From positions 139,115,635-139,179,634 of the forward strand of contig NW_026262668.1 of assembly GCF_021869535.1 (NCBI RefSeq): a stretch of 64,000 bases of DNA, given 5' to 3'. A program made the position numbers and the translations under genes. This stretch comes from Mytilus californianus (lineage: Eukaryota > Mollusca > Bivalvia > Mytilida > Mytilidae). Numbering within the stretch: the stretch's first letter is position 1; each line of letters begins with the position of its first letter. Positions 1 to 11,790 of this stretch are shown here, piece after piece. The notes below the pieces were generated by a model that ran no database searches, had not been told where the DNA came from, and saw nothing but the letters and a program-made list of their open reading frames with translations.

Positions 1-584
1 AATAATTTTTGATTAAGACATACCTTTGAATAGGCTATAGCACACTTTTAAAACAGTCATAGCCGATGTGATAATTTCTGTTTCAAATCAGGAAGATATT
101 TATAGTAACAAAAATAACGCGTTCACGGAAGAAAGGAAACAATACGTAAAATAATTGCTAGATGATATAAAGTAAATTGTTGAATAAATAAGTCTTATTG
201 ATATATATTTGCCTATTTCATTGTTGATAATGTTGTAATTTAGCTGTAATTAAAACTTATGTTAATCTAATATAATGATGCTTGCCTTACCAGAAAACAA
301 CCCAGGATTTCTTTATTAACAAACAGGGACTCCTCACTAGAAGGCTGGACTAGTGAAGATATCAGAAGAAGTGCAATTTGTTGTTAGATAAAAAAATGAA
401 TTTGACAGATTTGTCCTTTTAACACAGTGATTTCTTCTTTACACTAAGTAGAAACATGATTTTCCAACTTTATTGCATATAAAATATATAAATAACTGTG
501 TATAAATAAATATATCTAATAAATTAGCTATATGTACACCAAGTTCTGTTTACATATATAACAACTTGTACACATATATACAAA
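1..584. other. AT-rich sequence, no gene seen
   Basis: I see no exon-like open frame, RNA gene or clear repeat here. The sequence is AT-rich intergenic DNA downstream of the minus-strand coiled-coil gene. Confidence 0.5.
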
Positions 585-662
585 TAAGAATATGTGGCAT
601 GATTGCAAATGAGACAACTTTCCACAAGAGACCAAATGACATAGAAATTAGCAACTATATGT
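585..662 (-). repeat. Tail-A retroelement fragment
   Basis: This short piece reads in the minus direction as the terminal part of tail family A. It carries the GGCATGATTGCAAATGAGAC block and the block about 'gagaccaaatgacat', both shared with the copy at 35668-35948. It is a truncated, decayed copy. Confidence 0.6.
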
Positions 663-1257
663 TCTATAAATTCTGTTTACATAAAATGCAATATGCACAG
701 CAAGTTCTGTTTAAAAAAATTCTAAATACATGTCAATAACGAATTTTGTTTAATCATTTAATTAAAAATAAATTGAAGAAGATTAAAAAACTTATGATTT
801 TCGTATTTAAACAAATATTTATTGGTAATTATCAAATCATGGCTATATGTCTCGTGTATTTAACTTCCTGGTCTCTACGTCACACAAACATACACATACA
901 AAAACTTACAAATACGCGCACTTTAAAATGCATCACGCATAGATCTGTGGACTTAAAGGAAACATTAATTTGTTCAAATTCAAAAGGGTTTTCCCTTTAA
1001 AAAAATCCTTATACAACCCTAAACATGGTTCACAACTTTTTTAGGATCACGGTTATCTAAAGCTTGACATCTTGTATAGACACTCGTCTTTTGTTGTACA
1101 TGGTCTGTTAATGTCAAGGTGTTGTTTGGTTATTCCTGTCTTTTGGTTGCTGCCTCATTGACGTTTGGACACATCATTATTATTTATATTTGAATTTAAA
1201 CAAAGGATATTTAATTGAAGTTTCGTTTAAGAAGGGCGCTATATATCAAAAATATTG

Positions 1258-1690
1258 ATTAAGCTAATATAAAAATAAGGAGATGTGTTATTATTGCCAA
1301 CGAGACAACTATCCACCAAAGTTCAAATAAAGTGGATGTAAGCAATTACAAGCAACCGTACGGCCTTCAACAATGAGAAAACTCCATACCGTATAGTCGG
1401 CTATAAAAGGCCCCGAAAAGAAAAATATGAAACAATTCAATTGAGAAAACTAACGGCCTAATTTATAACAAAACAATTTACGAAAAACAAATATGACAGA
1501 CGTCAAGCAACGACAACCACTGAACTACAGGCTCCTGACTTGGGAAAGGCACATAAAGAATGTGGCGGGGTTAAACATGTTAGTGGGCGCCCACCAAATT
1601 CCCCCCCCCCCCCCCTAATCTGGGACAGTGGTGTAACAGCACAACATAAGAACAAACTATAAAAATCAGTTGAAAAAGGCTTAACTCATC
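1258..1690 (-). mobile_element. Tail-A retroelement 3' end
   Basis: A long copy of tail family A in minus orientation. In order it contains the terminal 'aaaataaggagatgtg' end, the 'gccaacgagacaactatcc' block, the 'cggccttcaacaatgag' block, the 'ctataaaaggccccga' block, the 'aggctcctgacttgggaa' block and a poly-C run near 1602-1617. The same order recurs at 43306-43960 and 53135-53560. Matched to the reverse-transcriptase fragment at 28985-29816, it is best read as the 3' end of a 5'-truncated retroelement. Confidence 0.8.
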
Positions 1691-1732
1691 AGATCGATAC
1701 AAAGAAATTATTATTTAGTTTTGTTCCCCCTT

Positions 1733-1840
1733 AAAGATGGGGTGGATGATAATGAGACAAAGTGCAATAAAGATGGGCTGAATGATAATGAGACAACGTA
1801 CAATAAAGATGGGCTGGATGATAATGAGACAACGTGCAAT
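1733..1840. repeat. Three 36 bp tandem units
   Basis: Three tandem copies of a 36 bp unit start at 1733, 1769 and 1805, each beginning AAAGATGGG. The period is a multiple of three, so a frame stays open (KDGLDDNETTYN-like units). There is no other sign that it is coding. Confidence 0.85.
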
Positions 1841-2462
1841 AACACGAATCAAGGAAATAGTGTGCTTTTGTTGGTTTCTCTTTTGTTTGACAGAAAGTTT
1901 TTAACGATGATCCGGAAATTCACTAGCGATGAGGTAATCGTTTTTCTATTAATTTTTTTTCAAATGTTTTCCCCAATATGTGTTACATACTTATTTACAA
2001 ACATTCAGGTTGTATATCATGGTAACCACAACATAAATATCTAAGAACCATTTAACCCCAACATATAATTAAGAATTATGTCATAAACATATAATAAAAA
2101 AATAACAACAGTTAAAGCATTCACCATTAACAAGTTCATCTAAAATAGTCACATATAAGTATGTACTAATTAAAGTCTGCATCTGCAAATATGTGCACTA
2201 ACTAGTGTTGACAGTTGGAAAGTTAAAACTTCTTAAACTAAAAAAAACAATGTCCAAATACTTCCATAATTGAAAAAAAAAAATATTTACATGACCTTTT
2301 ATTCTCTAAACAAAAATAAAAAGCAACCATTTGTATATATCGGTTGTAAAATCCATTTCCTATTTCACTTAGCTAATACCTCAAAAGAATTTCCTTAAAA
2401 AATAATAAACACTATACAATCGGAATTAATGATGTTATTATTCAAATTCATATTAATAATGA

Positions 2463-2468
2463 TTTATT
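2463..2468 (-). promoter_or_regulatory. Possible poly(A) signal of coiled-coil gene
   Basis: The minus strand reads AATAAA here, about 330 bases past the stop codon at 2797 and beyond the 40 bp repeat array. It is a candidate polyadenylation signal only, because such hexamers are common in AT-rich DNA. Confidence 0.3.
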
Positions 2469-2529
2469 ATTTTAATCTTGCATAACACTATTGTTCAACT
2501 GAAAAATTGCTCGCGTGAAACGGCGTAAT

Positions 2530-2820
2530 AACATATAACTTCGATCCCAGGCTACCAGTCAGAAACTGCGTAATAACAAATAACTTCGATCACAGGCTAC
2601 CAGTCAGAAAGTGGTGATGTTAACTTCGATCACAGGCTACCAGTCAGAAAGTGGTGATGTTAACTTCGATCACAGGCTACCAGTCAGAAAGTGGTGATGT
2701 TAACTTCGATCACAGGCTACCAGTCAGAAAGTGGTGATGTTAACTTAGATCACAGGCTACCAGTCAGAAAGTGGTGATGTTAACTTAGATCACAGGCTAC
2801 CAGTCAGAAAGTGGTGATGT
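2530..2820. repeat. 40 bp minisatellite overlapping a stop codon
   Basis: Six near-identical 40 bp units, plus one or two diverged units on the left, contain the core CACAGGCTACCAGTCAGAAA followed by GTGGTGATGT. The right-most unit runs into the coding end of the minus-strand gene: the TAG stop (2797-2799) and the last codons (TSPLSDW) lie inside it. The array is therefore a tandem expansion of the gene's own terminus into the 3' untranslated region. The left units are the most diverged. Confidence 0.9.
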
Positions 2821-4551
2821 TTGCATTGATGAATCTCTGCCTTCGATGAGATAATTTGGCGGCAATCTGGAGGTAAAAGGTTGGTGTAAAATGGAACGGC
2901 TTGTTAAATTACCATTAAATGCAAGGTCATTGTCAACTGGATGTTCAGGTAGAGACCTGAAGGAAATATCCGGTCTGTGTGAACTACCTACATATTGAGC
3001 TATTATTTCCGGTCTATTTGAACTACCTACATACTTTGCTAAGACTTGTCCTCGCTCTTCAGCAATATGCATTTGTTTCTCGCGAAGTTTCTCAGCAATG
3101 AATTCCTTGTCTTTGGAAATGGGATATAGTGCAGCTTGGAGGGTATTTTTCTCTCTTTTTTCTTGTTCCAGTGCGCGTTCTAACTCCTCACATCTGTCTT
3201 GTACGTCATTAGTGAAATGCATGATATTTGGCTTGACCTCAGTCTCGACCTCCATGTCCTTCAAAGCAATGTTTTCCTGAAATCTAATAGCAGCTAATTG
3301 TCTTTCGATGGCATACCTTTGAAGTTTGTTCCTTTCGTACATTGTCAATAAGTTTTTATGCCCAGAAACATTCATTGTCTTTTTTGTATCTTCGATATCT
3401 TTGACAAGTTGTATTTTTTCTTCATTCAGAGTTTGCATGTCCGTTTCAAGTTTTGATATTTTTCCTTTAAAGTCGTGCACTTTTAATTCAAGGTCGCTTG
3501 TTCGGTCTTCCCGTTTCAACAAATTCTGTAATTCCTTTGTCCCTCTTTCTAATTGAGATTCGTGCTCCTGAATATTCTTAGAGAGTGCAGATAAGCGTTT
3601 TGAGAACTGTCCCTCCAACGCTGCTAATTTCTGTAACCGCTCATTCAAGTCTTTTGTTTTCATGTCATCTAGTTCCAACCAACGCTTTGCTAACCATGCA
3701 GCCTTCTGAAACTTGACAAGAATATCTGGAATCAGCCTCATCAAACTATAAGTTCTTGAATTTTTCACTTTTAAGTGACAAACGGCCTTTTCGCTGTCTT
3801 GACTGAACATTTCAGAACTAAATTGAGACTCGTTGTCAATAAGGAAATCTAATTGCTCCTTTAAAAACGAAAGTCTGTGTGAGATTTTTTCTATTTCTGT
3901 AGAATCGTAAAGGTTTTTGATATCTCTAAACTCCCTCCCGAGTAGGAGCAAGGCAGCTCTTGCTAACATCTTTTTCCGTGTCGTGTGAATGTTTTCATCA
4001 GATTCCTGACTTCCGGTTTCAGAGAGTCCAAGTTGACTCCAGCCAGAAAATGAGGACAATCCTGTTACATGACTATTAAATGTTTTCACTGAATTTACGC
4101 TGAAATTTGAAAATGACATCGCTGAATCAACGGAACGTTCACGGTCAGGGCCTGTACTCCCGAATTCATAAAAGTATTTGAATAGAGGGTTGAAAACTCT
4201 GTCTACAAAGTTTGCACGAAGATCTCGTAAGTATTTCAAATTATTGAAAAACCAAATGAAATATTGTACAACTTGATCAGGTTCTTCCGGTTTCTTTTCT
4301 GGTAAATCACTCTTTTTATTTCTTTGACGCATACGACTTTTTCGTATTTCTACCTGTAGAGCCTGCCGCAGTCCCGCTAGTGTGTATATATCACGGGCCC
4401 CCTTGCAACGTCGTGCCATTTCTCGGAACATTTTAAGAAGCATGTCCACGTTAAAGTTGTCATAGCTAAGGTACACTTTCTCTTCAAAAGCTTTTATCTG
4501 TTGGTAGAGAAGGTAACTGCGGTATTTCTCTTCTAAAGTTAAAAGACGCAC
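2797..4551 (-). CDS. Coiled-coil protein, exon 4 (last, largest)
   Basis: This exon encodes residues 59-642 of a protein I do not recognise. It starts after a minus-strand acceptor (TACATTTCAG, 4552-4561) in phase 0 and ends at TAG (2797-2799). An in-frame ATG at 4599 lies in the intron and is not the start. Visible in the model: a basic, charged N-terminal part rich in helix formers; a hydrophobic aromatic patch near residues 152-165 (VVQYFIWFFNN); a Ser-rich stretch near 198-240; and long heptad-like Leu/Lys/Glu coiled coil from about 356 to 550. The C-terminal tail holds two copies of a KYVGSS/QYVGSS-R-P-E/D-I repeat. No signal peptide or membrane span is seen. A structural or cytoskeletal role is possible but is only inference from the coiled coil. 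Confidence 0.85.
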   Translation of the reverse strand: MRLLTLEEKYRSYLLYQQIKAFEEKVYLSYDNFNVDMLLKMFREMARRCKGARDIYTLAGLRQALQVEIRKSRMRQRNKKSDLPEKKPEEPDQVVQYFIWFFNNLKYLRDLRANFVDRVFNPLFKYFYEFGSTGPDRERSVDSAMSFSNFSVNSVKTFNSHVTGLSSFSGWSQLGLSETGSQESDENIHTTRKKMLARAALLLLGREFRDIKNLYDSTEIEKISHRLSFLKEQLDFLIDNESQFSSEMFSQDSEKAVCHLKVKNSRTYSLMRLIPDILVKFQKAAWLAKRWLELDDMKTKDLNERLQKLAALEGQFSKRLSALSKNIQEHESQLERGTKELQNLLKREDRTSDLELKVHDFKGKISKLETDMQTLNEEKIQLVKDIEDTKKTMNVSGHKNLLTMYERNKLQRYAIERQLAAIRFQENIALKDMEVETEVKPNIMHFTNDVQDRCEELERALEQEKREKNTLQAALYPISKDKEFIAEKLREKQMHIAEERGQVLAKYVGSSNRPEIIAQYVGSSHRPDISFRSLPEHPVDNDLAFNGNLTSRSILHQPFTSRLPPNYLIEGRDSSMQTSPLSDW

Positions 4552-4639
4552 CTGAAATGTATTTATATAACCGATGTAATGTTTGGAACGACATAGCAAT
4601 ATACGAACAAGTTATTAAAAACGAAATTTCATATAATCA

Positions 4640-4852
4640 GTATTTTGTTTTCTATGTTGTGTTTTGTATAATGTTGTTTGTCTTTTTGTTGTTTTTCGTT
4701 TTTTTGCCATGGCATTGTCAGTTAGTTTTAGTTTTTTGCCATGGCATTGTCAGTTAGTTTTCGTTTTTTTGCCATGGCATTGTCAGTTAGTTTTCGACTT
4801 ATGAACTTGAATGTCCCTTTGATATCTTTCGCCTCACTTTTGTTGCTAGAAA
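4640..4852 (+). mobile_element. Tail-C retroelement fragment
   Basis: This plus-strand copy of tail family C contains a threefold tandem of a roughly 35 base segment with TTTTTTGCCATGGCATTGTC and CAGTTAGTTTTCG. It continues into 'gacttatgaacttgaatg' and 'gatatctttcg'. The same order appears inverted at 44760-45110, where it follows a reverse-transcriptase remnant. Confidence 0.7.
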
Positions 4853-6108
4853 GTAAAAAGGGCTAGCCGACTGCCCCTTATTTTCTTGTAAAAGTGCAGA
4901 AAATTAAAAGATCGCAATTTTCGGCCTGTAGATCATTCATTTGTTTCTTTTAATTGCAGTAGACCCTTTATCTGTCTGATGTCTATCTGCATGCATGCTA
5001 CTAAAACGAATAAACGAACAAACTGCAAGACAACTAATGAAATACAAAATATCACATGATTACGAATAAAGTAGATCACGTGATTTTATCCAGAACTTTT
5101 TTGTTATCGTTAACAATATCTCCCGCCTCTCAAGTTTTTAACAACTGATTAAAATCCAAGTAAATAAGAAATCTGAAATTAAAAAAAAAAAACTTCATGT
5201 GCGCCCATTTTTAAAATGATCAAACTAAAAAAACCTATAGTGCCTCTGTTGAGTATACAGAAAGATTTTTGTTTAATACATCTTGAGGTGTGTTAGAAAT
5301 CTAAAAGTGTAAATCTCTCAAAAATGATAGCGGTAAATCCGTCATAACACGTAACGTTATAGTGACAATAATTTGTAATATCCAATATTCTGGCATCTCA
5401 ACAGGTACGTATAATTTATAATTTTGTTGTTGGCGTTGTAACTCACTACATACCCTTGGGAGCACCCAAGTCATTTACAATGATTTTTTTAACCTACATA
5501 GATTTATGCTTATCAATCTAGTTTATACTCGTCAGATAAAATATCATATACTTTCATTATGATAGCATTGATTTGTAGACAATATGATATGACTGTTCTT
5601 TATTTTACATTTACATATTCCAATAAAAACATTGATTTTACCATTCAATTATGCATTTCAACTTTTATGCCTTATCATATATGCCTTTTATACGAATCTA
5701 TTTTAATTCATTTCACTAACATATGCGTTTATTCAAACCTTTTTTTGCTAAACTTGTCTAAATATTTGACGTATTACAAGTCTGAATTAAATGCGAATGT
5801 AAAAATCCAAATGACGTAAATACCAATAATACTGTGACGTGAACCTTCTATTAGCAGACGGACATAGTTAATCTTATTCTTTAGACAACCTAAATTTATG
5901 CATATGTCGGAATATATATCTTACACAGGTCATCGACTTCCAAAAGTCCCTACTATGAAATTTTCTCTCAAGTTATTTTTATTTATATTTGTATAATGTG
6001 TTTCAATTTAAATTCATGTTATGATTAAGACTGCTCAAATATGATATTGTTATAATAGTATTCAGGAGACTTCATCAGCACGATGTATTTTTTTCTGGTC
6101 CATTTTGC
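4853..6108. other. Intron 3 DNA, no feature seen
   Basis: AT-rich sequence inside the third intron of the coiled-coil gene. The open frames here lack splice signals and look non-coding. I see no repeat with a clear copy elsewhere in the window. Confidence 0.4.
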
Positions 6109-6229
6109 TATCAATTCTATCTTTGTACGTGATTTATAGAAGTACTGATCTCAATACACATTAAAGAATTGTAATAGTAAACAAACTATCAATTCTATCT
6201 TTGTACGTGATTTATAGAAGTACTGATGT
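6109..6229. repeat. Spaced direct repeat of about 42 bp
   Basis: A 42 base segment (CTATCAATTCTATCTTTGTA onward) occurs at 6109-6150 and again at 6188-6229, nearly identical, with 37 bases between the copies. Confidence 0.85.
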
Positions 6230-7399
6230 TAAAATCAGTAAATTGTAGAACTGACCTATCATGACGTAGATAGGCGGTGCTGATAATATTCAAAAGGAAA
6301 AGGAAAACAAGATAAGGAAAAAGGAATGAACACGAAAGAGTATAAACTACTTAAACTTAAGCATGAAACAACACCAGTATGTAATATATAGATAACCTGG
6401 TTATTCTTAAATGTCAATCAAATTGATACAATACTCTTTATAAAAGCTTTTACTTATGGTCAATACAAATGGTTTGTTTCAAATAAATCGTTAAGATTTA
6501 CTCCTAATGATTTATGAAATGTTTGAACAGTTGAATCAATTCTCTTGTGATAACGTTGATATGTGACTTTTATAGCCCTATAAGGTATATACTAATACCT
6601 ATGAAGATGTGTAACCATGGATGTTAATCGTGGTTAATCAATTAAAGTACTTCACTTTTGGGCATGTTTGTTATTACACTTTTCTTTTTACGTTACACTT
6701 TTGTTCTTACCATTATATATATATAAGAAAAGATCAAAATGACGTAATTCGTTTATTACTAAACTTTCTTGTCGACATTTGAAGGTTTTGGTTGTTCTTG
6801 TGCATTGTTTTATGTTATCTGTTTGAACGTTGCTAGCATAAAGCATTGCGTGTACCTGATGATTATTTTTTAATAAGGACGTGTTGTATTAAAAATTATA
6901 AATGTGCATTACTTAATAAATTTATTTAAAAAAAGCTCTTTACGTTTAATGTGTACACAAAAATACAATCAAGACTTAGGAAGTCAATGAAAGTTACGAA
7001 ACTCATTCTAAAATTTTATTTTTCTCAATTCTCATATTCCAGTTAAAACGAACTTTAATCCACTAAGTCCACAATACATCGAGTTGTTTGTCATTCCAGC
7101 GGGAGAAACTTCATGCATATATAGAACGAGAACAAGCGATTAAGGTAGAGTTCTAAATTATAGGGCAAGAAAATGGACGGATAATTAAAACAGTGGAAAA
7201 CAAGCACACATTGGATGTGTGTCCTCTATTTCAAATTCAAACCAATAAAAAACGACCTTTAAACCGCCAAGTCCAAAATATATCGAGTTATTTGTAATTT
7301 AGAAAATCATCCAGTGGCAAACATTTGATGCCTATGTATGGCGAGGTAGAGTTTTGACATAATTATATTGAGAACGCATTGCTTACAGAAGAAAACAAT
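6230..7399. other. Intron 3 DNA, no feature seen
   Basis: AT-rich, with a short AT run near 6710-6725. No exon, RNA gene or mobile-element signature is visible. Confidence 0.4.
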
Positions 7400-7676
7400 C
7401 ACCACTGTCTCAGGTTAGGGGAGGATTGAGCGCTCACAAACATGTTTAACCCCTCCACATTCGTTATGTGCCTGTTATAGATTAGGCTGTTAGTTTTTCT
7501 CAATTGAATTGTGTCATATTTTTCATGTCGAGGCCTTTTATAGCCTTCTATACGGTATGGGGTTTTCTCATTGTTAAAGGCCGTACGGTTGCCTATAATT
7601 GCTTACATCCACTTCATTTGAACTTTGGTGGATAATTGTCTCGTTGGCAATCATACCACATCTCCTTATTTTTATA
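7400..7676 (+). mobile_element. Tail-A retroelement 3' end
   Basis: A plus-strand copy of tail family A. It runs from the 'caccactgtctcaggttagg' block and 'gagcgctcacaaacatg', through 'ggccgtacggttgcc', to the terminal 'cataccacatctccttatt'. No coding part remains. It is a 5'-truncated retroelement copy. Confidence 0.8.
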
Positions 7677-8344
7677 CAAATAGAACAAACAGTTGGGGAT
7701 TAATAGATCACAGTCTCAATTGATTTAACGCCCAAAGTTAAACTAGCAGAAACTGAAATATGGATCTACTGTTAGGCAGTTATTGCCAAAATGAATGAAC
7801 AAAGTATTACAGAAAATAAGAAAGATAGCTGATTCAACTAAAGCTTATAACAACATTCTGGGAAAATAAAACCTGTCAAAGTTGATCTTAAAGTCTATCA
7901 AATAAATCTAATTTATAACTGACCTGTTGGATCAAATATTTGAAAGTTATATCCATATCAAATTCTGGACTGTCAATTGGAATTTACAAATATTTAACTT
8001 TACATCGTTAAAATTGGATTTAAATATTCACAGCAGCGTATGAATTGTTAGTATTGATCTACGGTAGTTAAAACACAACGGCGATATAGATTTTTGAACA
8101 AATCCACAGTTCTCTAACGGAAACGGATGTTTATATGTCCATACCTGAGAATCAATATACAATATATTGTCACTTGGCGGGAATCGGTCGCAAATGGCCC
8201 GCAATGTCAATTACAACCTAGGCATCGTATATTGCTTTATGTAAACATTAAATGTAAACTTATTGCAACTAAAATAAGAACAGTGTCATTTGATAGATAT
8301 TTCAAGGGCGTACTGAAATGTTCAGAATTGAACTGGCAGTTGCG

Positions 8345-8835
8345 TGACCCGTGTTAAGAGGAATCCCTTGACTGTATGAAAAATGTACAGCTGTGATACT
8401 CATGCAAAAAGGAACCATTGGCTGTATGAGAAATGCACAACTGTTTCCCGTGTAAAGAGGAGGAATTATCTGTTGACTGAGAAATGAACAGTTGAAAACC
8501 CGTGTTAAAATACAGATCATGTATCCAAGCTTTGTTTACAAGGATCTGACAACCCTCCGGTCTACTTTCTTTTTTAGAGATCTTTCGAGATATTCTGTTT
8601 TTTTCGGATTGATACACACCTTCAAAAATTTGAAGGCTGAAATTTCATTGGCTGATGTAATCATTACCAGAACAGAAAATAAAACCTGTGTTGTCAGTTC
8701 TTGTAAGCAAAGCTTCGATAAAGGATCGTTATTTTAATCACATTGCGTGTTAAGATGAGTCCATTGACTATATGATAAAGTTACAGCTGTAAGATCCGTG
8801 TTTAGAGGAATCCGTATGGCTGTATGAGATAATAC
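8345..8835. repeat. Degenerate tandem repeat of about 50-65 bp
   Basis: Diverged units share CCGTGTTAAGAGGAATCC, 'ctgtatgagaaatg' and 'acagctgt'. Three lie at about 8345-8510 and two more at about 8745-8835, with unrelated sequence between. The short open frames on both strands come from this repetition. Confidence 0.6.
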
Positions 8836-9043
8836 CAAATCACATTCATTTTTATAAAAAAAAAAGTTATTTCAATTTATGATTCCATGCTCTCTTCCGT
8901 GTAAGGAGCTTTAATCTACTAAAGGATGTATGCATGACCTGTTGTTACATGTGTGCCACCCATTTCATTGGTAGTCGAAAATCTAACAGTTTTCTCCGAT
9001 ATACTCTTTGTTTAACTTGATCTCAGCAGGGATATGCATCCAT

Positions 9044-9088
9044 GATCTATCCATGAATATGTAGGTCTTGCATATTCATGGATAGATC
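9044..9088. repeat. Perfect 18 bp inverted repeat (hairpin)
   Basis: GATCTATCCATGAATATG (9044-9061) and its exact reverse complement (9071-9088) flank a 9 base loop. It sits at the edge of repeat family D, whose 'cttcggacgcacgaaatta' block follows at once. Confidence 0.9.
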
Positions 9089-9495
9089 GCTTCGGACGCA
9101 CGAAATTATATGAAGTGTTATTTTTCATTTACTAGCACTAGGTCGATACCACTGCTACTGGATTTTTAGTCCCCAGCGGTTTCATTATCTCAGTTGCTAG
9201 TTCTTCTGTACTGATATGATTTATAACATGTTGTTGGTTTTTTTTTAAGTCTCCGTTGATGAACTGATAAGTTATTTAAAAACTAAGGTTCCAGTTACCT
9301 CGGGAAATTTACCTTAAATGAATTTGACACTTTTTTTAAGGTCCCTTTGGCCTCTAGCTCCAAGCGGTTTTAGGTCTTATACATCAGTGGCTTTCAATTT
9401 TTTAGATTTTGAGCGTTCCTGAAGAAGGTTAATCCAGAAAAGTTCTTTAGGCGTTCTTTGGACGTACAGAATTGTATAAATTGCTATTTTCGCCA
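9089..9495 (-). repeat. Dispersed repeat family D
   Basis: This copy shares ordered blocks with 53740-54190: 'cttcggacgcacgaaatta', 'aggtcgataccactgct', 'tctgtactgatatgattta' and 'gagcgttcctgaagaaggt'. It is reversed relative to 32960-33250 and 36100-36262. No terminal repeats or coding potential are evident. Confidence 0.7.
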
Positions 9496-9509
9496 TCTTG
9501 ATCTTCTAA

Positions 9510-10116
9510 AAAGAAACAACAACCCGACCAAAGAGCAGAAACAGCACAAGGCCACCAATGGGTCTTCAACATAGCGAGAAAATCCCGCACCCGGAGGCGG
9601 GCTTCAGCTGGCCCCTAAAGAGTAATGTATACTAGTTCAGCGAAAATGGACGTCCCACTAAACTCAGAAACATATAAATGAACAAAAAAAAAACAAAAAC
9701 AAAAATATACAAGACTAACAAAGGCCAGAGGTTCCTGAATTGGTACAGGCGCAAACATGTTTTGTGAGATCTCAACCCTCCCCTATACCTCTAGCCAATG
9801 TGGAATAAACAAACACACAGCAATACGCACAGTAAAACTCAGTTTAAAAGAAGTCCGAGTCCGATGTTAGAATAGTATAGGTAACAGAAGCAATTAAGCA
9901 AAATGACACTGATTAACATAAATTGACACAGAACTACTAGCAGTTACTGACATGCCAGCTCCGAACCTCAGTTAAACTGATTAAAAGATTATGTCTTCAT
10001 CATATGAAAATCAAGCAGAATTCCTCCCGTTAGGGGTTTAGTATCACACCATCATAAAATAAACGAGAAGAACATAACCCGTATCATGCCAAAGACTGGT
10101 TTCAGAATAAATGTGT
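9510..10116 (-). mobile_element. Tail-B retroelement 3' region
   Basis: On the minus strand this follows directly after the reverse-transcriptase remnant at 10117-10975. It carries the tail-B blocks seen also at 12917-13205 and 51700-51960: 'gaggttcctgaattggtac', 'gagatctcaaccctcccc', 'tcttcaacatagcgagaaaa', 'cccgcacccgg' and 'aacaacccgaccaaagagc'. This adjacency defines tail B as the 3' end of that retroelement. Confidence 0.8.
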
Positions 10117-10975
10117 TTATTTCCGATGCAAAGACCCTCTAAGTAAATCAATATTAATTCCAAAAAATGTCATCTTTAATGACCTGACAACAGTATCGTA
10201 ACTGTATCCCTTCTGAATAAGTGTGTTTAAATGTTTGGTTAGCTTTTGAGGTGAATGACGACATTTTTGTGCTTTGTATAAAATATTACCATAAAAGATG
10301 GGATGTGAAATACCTGAACGTATAAGATGTCTGTAAGTTGATTTATATTTACGAATGATGTCCTTGTACCGATGATAAAATAAAAAAAATAAAACCCTGG
10401 TGTAATAATTTTTCAAAATACTAAGATTTCTTTCGTTAAAATAAAATACGTTGTTACATACACGAGCGAATCGAACAAGTTGAGATATATAAACACCGTA
10501 AGATGGTGCCAAGGGAACGGCACCATCTAAAAATTGTTAATTAACAATAGGAAATGAAAAATCATCTCGTTTATCGTAAATTTTAGTATTAAGCTTCCCG
10601 TTAAAGATATAAATATCAAGATCGAGGATAGGGCAGTGTTAATTGTTAGTATTAGCTTTGTTTAAAGTCAGTTCAGCAGGATAAATCTCTTTAGTGTACA
10701 TACTGAAGTCGTCATTATTGAGAGCCAATGTATCATCCAAATATCTAAAAGTGTTATTACATTTTTGTATCAGATGTTGTTTCGATAGGTCTTTGCTGAT
10801 TTAAGTCATTAATTGTAACTCGTGACAATATAGAAACAGGTCTGCAATAAGTGGTGCACAGTTAGATCCCATTGGAATTCCGATAACTTGACGATATACG
10901 GAATCTCCATAGCAAACAAAAATGTTATCTAGTAAAAATTGAAGTGCTTCTAAACATGAATATACATCTGTTACC
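10117..10975 (-). pseudogene. Reverse-transcriptase remnant (tail-B element)
   Basis: The minus strand reads a decayed reverse transcriptase. In order: LLDNIFVCYGDSVYRQVI, then GIPMGSNCAPLIADLFLY, the catalytic-type motif FRYLDD, LNTKIYDKRDDFSFPIVN, and an intact 131-codon C-terminal stretch from YGVYISQLVRFARVC to the end at 10117. In-frame stops interrupt it, for example after FPIVN. The 5' part is missing, as expected for a truncated retroelement. The motif set resembles reverse transcriptases that I associate with Penelope-like or related non-LTR elements; the exact class is uncertain. Confidence 0.8.
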
Positions 10976-11009
10976 TGATATCAAAGAACAAACTATTAAT
11001 TAAGAAGTC

Positions 11010-11637
11010 AGTTATAAGAAATTCAATGCTCACGAGACAACAGAGAAGAAAACTAACAGGATATTCAAGATGACCATAATAATAAAGTCATGTCATCTTC
11101 CAGGAAGGTCGTATAAATGTCAAAGCATCACAGAAACAATGCCAAAACACATATTCACCATGACAGACATTACTGCTTATGAAATGGCTTATTCCGTTTG
11201 TTAAACAACCATGTTTGCTTATATTCACTCAGAATTTGATACAATATCAGCTTTATACCGTAGAGATGGACCATATATTATTAATACCTAACAAGTTTGG
11301 ACTGCAATATTAAAAATGATATAAATTTTATTATCAGTATTTTTTTTAAAGAATTGAATGCATGCAATTAATAAGGACGTGTCATTGTAACCGTATAACA
11401 TGTAAGAATCATGAAACTTTCTTATTAAAAAATGCATTCGTACTACGCTTTTCAATTTGTACAATAAAATAAAACATTTATTAAACGAATTAAAAATATC
11501 TGGTGACTGATAACTGATAAAACCATGTTATTGAAAATCCACTTTAATCCCAAAACAGTTAAAATATACATATACATACATAAAAAAAAATAAAAATCCA
11601 TATAACTCCATTTTCAGTTATAACACAATTTAGTTTT
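11010..11637. other. Intron 3 DNA, no feature seen
   Basis: AT-rich sequence between retroelement pieces. No exon or repeat with a recognisable partner is visible. Confidence 0.4.
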
Positions 11638-11790
11638 CACATTTTGTCACGTCAGAGCTTTCATTAGCTGACTATACGGTATTGGTTTTGCTCATTGTGG
11701 AAGGCCGTTCAATGATATATAGTTTCTTAAATCCGCTTCATTTGGACTCTGTTAGATAGTTGTCTCATTGGCATATTCATATTTAATCAT
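11638..11790 (+). repeat. Degenerate tail-A fragment
   Basis: A decayed plus-strand piece of tail A with 'ctgactatacggtattgg', 'ttgctcattgtggaaggccg' and 'agttgtctcattggca'. Upstream blocks are lost. Confidence 0.65.

Noticed and set aside
4552..4599. ATG at 4599 as the start of the 600-codon frame
   Set aside because: A clear acceptor (TACATTTCAG) lies between it and the conserved-looking coding part, and upstream exons join in phase at 4551. The first 16 codons are intron.
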